Below are positions 61,274 to 64,000 of a stretch of DNA of 64,000 nucleotides, in pieces. The stretch is taken from contig NZ_CBXX010000006.1 in the NCBI RefSeq assembly GCF_000577615.1, forward strand, positions 1 to 64,000, written 5' to 3'. The stretch is from Herbaspirillum sp. RV1423 (GTDB lineage: Bacteria; Pseudomonadota; Gammaproteobacteria; Burkholderiales; Burkholderiaceae_D). Position 1 is the first letter of the stretch, and each line of letters starts with the position of its first letter. A program made the translations under genes and the position numbers. Under the pieces are notes generated by a model. That model had not been told where the DNA came from, made no database searches, and was given only the letters and a program-made list of their open reading frames with translations.

Positions 61274-62077
61274 GTGAAGCAATCCATACGCTTTTATCTG
61301 CAACTGGCGTTCACCTTGCTGGTGTGCGCCTTCCTGGTGGTGCCGGTGCTGTTGTCGATGCTGGCCGGCGTCACCGAGAATTTTTTCATCGGCTTGTCCA
61401 GTGGCCTGACGCTGCGCTGGGTCCAGCAGGTGTGGGAGACCTATCAGATGACCATCTGGCGTTCCATCGCGATTGCGCTGGCCTGCCTGCTGGTGACGGT
61501 GGTCGTCGGCGTGCCGCTGGCCTACATGCTGGCGCGGTACAAGGGGGGCAACAGCCGCCTGGCGCGCGTGTTCGAAGAGCTGCTGATGATGCCGGTGGCG
61601 GTGCCCGGGCTGGCGACGGCGCTGGCGCTGATCATGGCGTATGGGCAGTACCGTGCATTTCGCGGCAGCCTGCTGTTCATCCTGGTCGGGCATGTGCTGT
61701 TCACCTTGCCGTTCATGGTACGGCCGGTGCTGGCGGTGATGCAGTCGTCGCAGTTGGCGGTGCTGGAAGAAGCCGCCGCCAGTCTCGGCGCCGGACTGCG
61801 CCAGCGTTTCTTCGGCGTGGTGATTCCCAACGTCATGTCGGGCATCCTGGCCGGCGCGCTGATGGTGGTGACCTTGTCGATCGGCGAGTTCAACATTACC
61901 TGGATGCTGCATACGCCGCTGACCATGACCCTACCGGTCGGACTTGCCGACAGCTATGCTTCGATGCGGCTGGAAGTCGGTTCGGCTTATACCTTGATTT
62001 TTCTTTTGATGATTGTGCCGCTGCTGGTTGCCATGCAATGGGTGACGCAGACCACGCGGGCACGCGTACGCTTATGA
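61274..62077 (+). CDS. ABC transporter permease 2
   Basis: This 267-aa permease has about six helices and the EAA-loop sequence LEEAAASLGAGLRQRFFGVV. It starts 13 bp after permease 1 and overlaps the ATPase gene by 4 bp (ATGA). It would form the membrane channel with permease 1. Confidence 0.85.
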   Translation: MKQSIRFYLQLAFTLLVCAFLVVPVLLSMLAGVTENFFIGLSSGLTLRWVQQVWETYQMTIWRSIAIALACLLVTVVVGVPLAYMLARYKGGNSRLARVFEELLMMPVAVPGLATALALIMAYGQYRAFRGSLLFILVGHVLFTLPFMVRPVLAVMQSSQLAVLEEAAASLGAGLRQRFFGVVIPNVMSGILAGALMVVTLSIGEFNITWMLHTPLTMTLPVGLADSYASMRLEVGSAYTLIFLLMIVPLLVAMQWVTQTTRARVRL

Positions 62078-63150
62078 ACTCTTCTCTTTCCATCAAACTG
62101 TTGCAATGCGCGAAGACCTTCGGCAACGGCGCGCCTGCGCTGGAGCCGATCAGCCTGGAAATCCATCCCGGCGAAACCCTGGTGCTGCTGGGGCCGTCGG
62201 GCTGCGGCAAGACCACCACGCTGCGCCTGATCGCCGGCCTTGAGTTTCCCGATGCCGGCGGCCGCGTGCTGTTCGGCGACGAAGACGTCACCGATCTGCC
62301 GATCGAAAAGCGCGGCGTCGGCATGGTGTTCCAGAACTACGCCTTGTTCCCCAACATGACGGTCGGCGAGAACATCGCCTACGGCTTGAAGATCCGCAAG
62401 ATATCCGCCGCCGAGCGGCTCGTCAAGATCGAGACCTTGCTGGAAATGGTGCATTTGCAAGGCCTGGGCCATCGCCGCATCGACCAGTTATCGGGCGGCC
62501 AGAAACAGCGTGTGGCGCTGGCGCGCGCACTGGCGGTCGAACCCAGGGTGCTGCTGCTGGACGAGCCGCTCACCGCGCTCGACGCCAAGCTGCGCGAAAC
62601 CTTGCGCGCCGATCTCAACCAATTGTTGCGCAAGTTAGGCATCACGGCGATTTACGTCACGCACGACCAGGGCGAAGCGATGGCGCTGGGCGACCGCATC
62701 GTGGTGATGGAGCGCGGCAAGATCGCCCAGATCGGCAGTCCGCAGGATATCTATTATCGTCCGGCGTCCGAGTTCGTCGCCGACTTCATCGGCACAATGA
62801 ACCGCGTGACCGGGATGACGCGCGTCGGCCACCTGCAAATCACCGCCGGTATCGTGCCGCTGGCAAACGCCAGGCCGGACCAGCGGGCGACGGTGATGTT
62901 CCGTCCCGAAGACGTCGACATCGTGCCGCTGGATACGGCCGGGGCGGAGATGTTCGGCGACGTCATGTCGACCTTTTTCATGGGCGACCGCACGCGCCTG
63001 CTGGTGGATATCGGCGCCGACATGCCGGTGATCGTCGAAACCCGCCGGCGCGGCGTCTGGCATGCCGGCGAACGCATTGGCCTGCGCGTGCCGGAGCATG
63101 CCGTCATGCAGTTGCCTCAACATTTGTGGGAAGGAGAGGAGCGCGCATGA
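62074..63150 (+). CDS. ABC transporter ATP-binding protein
   Basis: This 358-aa ATPase has Walker A GPSGCGKTT, the signature LSGGQKQR, Walker B LLLDEPLTALD and a His switch VTHDQ. A C-terminal TOBE-like domain includes VMFRPEDVDIVPLD. It is the MalK/PotA-like subgroup. The ATG at 62074 overlaps the permease stop. It also overlaps the phosphodiesterase gene by 4 bp, so all five genes are probably cotranscribed. Confidence 0.9.
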   Translation: MNSSLSIKLLQCAKTFGNGAPALEPISLEIHPGETLVLLGPSGCGKTTTLRLIAGLEFPDAGGRVLFGDEDVTDLPIEKRGVGMVFQNYALFPNMTVGENIAYGLKIRKISAAERLVKIETLLEMVHLQGLGHRRIDQLSGGQKQRVALARALAVEPRVLLLDEPLTALDAKLRETLRADLNQLLRKLGITAIYVTHDQGEAMALGDRIVVMERGKIAQIGSPQDIYYRPASEFVADFIGTMNRVTGMTRVGHLQITAGIVPLANARPDQRATVMFRPEDVDIVPLDTAGAEMFGDVMSTFFMGDRTRLLVDIGADMPVIVETRRRGVWHAGERIGLRVPEHAVMQLPQHLWEGEERA

Positions 63151-63989
63151 TTCTCTGCCAGATTTCCGACCTGCACATCAAGGCGCAGGGCAAAAAATCC
63201 TATCGCGTGGTTGATACGGCGGCGAGCCTGCGCCGTTGCATCGAGCAGGTCAACCGGCTCAGGCAGCGTCCCGACGCCGTGGTGTTCACGGGCGACCTGG
63301 TCGACTTCGGTATGCCGGAGGAATACGCCGCCTTGCGCGAACTGCTGGCACCGCTACACATTCCGTACTACCTGCTGCCGGGCAATCATGACGAACGCCA
63401 CGCCTTGCGCGCGGCCTTTTCCGATCATGCGTATTTGCAGCAAGGCGGCGCTGGAAAAGACGGAATCGAGGATGCACGCATCGAGTACGTGATCGAAGAC
63501 CATCCTTTGCGCATCGTCGCGCTGGATACCGTGATCCCGCACTCCAGCAAAGGAGAATTGGCCGCCTCCAGTCTGGCGTGGCTGGACCGGGTATTGGGCG
63601 AACAGCCGCAGCGGCCGACGGTGATCGTGATGCATCATCCGCCGTTCAAGACCGGCATCGGCCACATGGACGACATCGGCCTGGCCGATCCGCAGTTGCT
63701 GGAGCAAGTGGTGCGCCGCCATCCGCAGGTGGAACGCGTCTTGTGCGGCCATCTGCACCGGCCCATCCACGTGCGTTTCGGCGGCACGATTGCCTCGACT
63801 TGTCCGGGCGTGTCGCATCAGGTGGTGCTGGACCTGGATCCGCAGGCGGCTTCGCAATTCGTGATGGAACCGCCGGGATTCCAGTTGCATATGTGGGATA
63901 CGGATGCGGGGCTGATCAGCCACACCGCCTATGTGGGCGAGTTCGACGGGCCTTATCCGTTCTACGACGGCGACAATCTGATTGATTAA
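63147..63989 (+). CDS. GpdQ-like metallophosphodiesterase
   Basis: This 280-aa binuclear metallohydrolase has Asp8 and His10 in SDLHI, Asp50 in GDLVD, Asn80 and His81 in GNHDE, His163/164 in MHHPP, and His202/204 in GHLHRP. The first four residue numbers match those of Enterobacter GpdQ, a glycerophosphodiesterase. It could cleave glycerophosphodiesters after uptake by the linked ABC transporter, but cyclic nucleotide or other diester substrates are alternatives. The start overlaps the ATPase stop. Confidence 0.83.
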   Translation: MILCQISDLHIKAQGKKSYRVVDTAASLRRCIEQVNRLRQRPDAVVFTGDLVDFGMPEEYAALRELLAPLHIPYYLLPGNHDERHALRAAFSDHAYLQQGGAGKDGIEDARIEYVIEDHPLRIVALDTVIPHSSKGELAASSLAWLDRVLGEQPQRPTVIVMHHPPFKTGIGHMDDIGLADPQLLEQVVRRHPQVERVLCGHLHRPIHVRFGGTIASTCPGVSHQVVLDLDPQAASQFVMEPPGFQLHMWDTDAGLISHTAYVGEFDGPYPFYDGDNLID

Positions 63990-64000
63990 GGACGATTGGG

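Overview
The window looks like a chromosomal segment of an Oxalobacteraceae betaproteobacterium, close to Herbaspirillum or Collimonas. The evidence is the leuS-lptE-holA-proA gene order, the many LysR regulators, and family matches such as DUF2325, DUF1289 and D-tartrate dehydratase. No rRNA, tRNA or CRISPR array was recognised. Genus assignment is inference. All identities come from reading the proteins, not from a database search.

Region 1 (1 to about 23.2 kb) is visibly less GC-rich than the rest and is accessory. It opens with a four-gene tyrosine-recombinase operon (192-6047) that matches the ginABCD module of GInt genomic islands. Perfect palindromes and an orphan antitoxin-like gene lie beside it. 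Cargo follows: a LysR/NmrA-type reductase pair, an SMR exporter, a DUF1289 protein, and a flavin-based electron-transfer operon (10603-14633: ApbE, a PepSY membrane/flavodoxin/NADPH-reductase fusion, a DUF2271 protein with an ApbE acceptor motif, and a PepSY protein). Upstream is a small secreted protein with an FNR-type promoter. Then come a metal/stress group (P-type ATPase, CDF exporter, universal stress protein, also with an FNR-type box) and a QseBC/PmrAB-like two-component system with cytochrome b561.

Region 2 (23.2 to 27.3 kb) is a junction zone. A DUF2325 gene has lost its 3' end, a short internally deleted relic of ginA lies next to it, and two 48-bp direct repeats (44/48 identical) bracket a MarR-isochorismatase-membrane protein-MFS operon.

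Region 3 (27.3 to 49 kb) is GC-rich metabolic and regulatory DNA: a VOC protein, an SBF transporter with divergent LysR, FapA, a second CDF paralogue, D-tartrate dehydratase with divergent LysR, an SDR, a hydrolase, an AmtB-type transporter, a Tat-exported PhoD, an IclR-linked catabolic cluster (SDR, MFS, SDR, cupin dioxygenase) and a DoxX-DODA-LysR operon.

Region 4 (49 to 64 kb) is core genome (RlmL-like methyltransferase, HemJ, ProA, HolA, LptE, LeuS), followed by a DUF1120 protein and a LacI-controlled ABC importer operon that ends in a GpdQ-like phosphodiesterase.

The items most worth follow-up are the GInt module with its distant relic, the FNR-promoter-linked flavinylation operon whose ApbE appears to lack an export signal, and the palindromes around the antitoxin-like gene.
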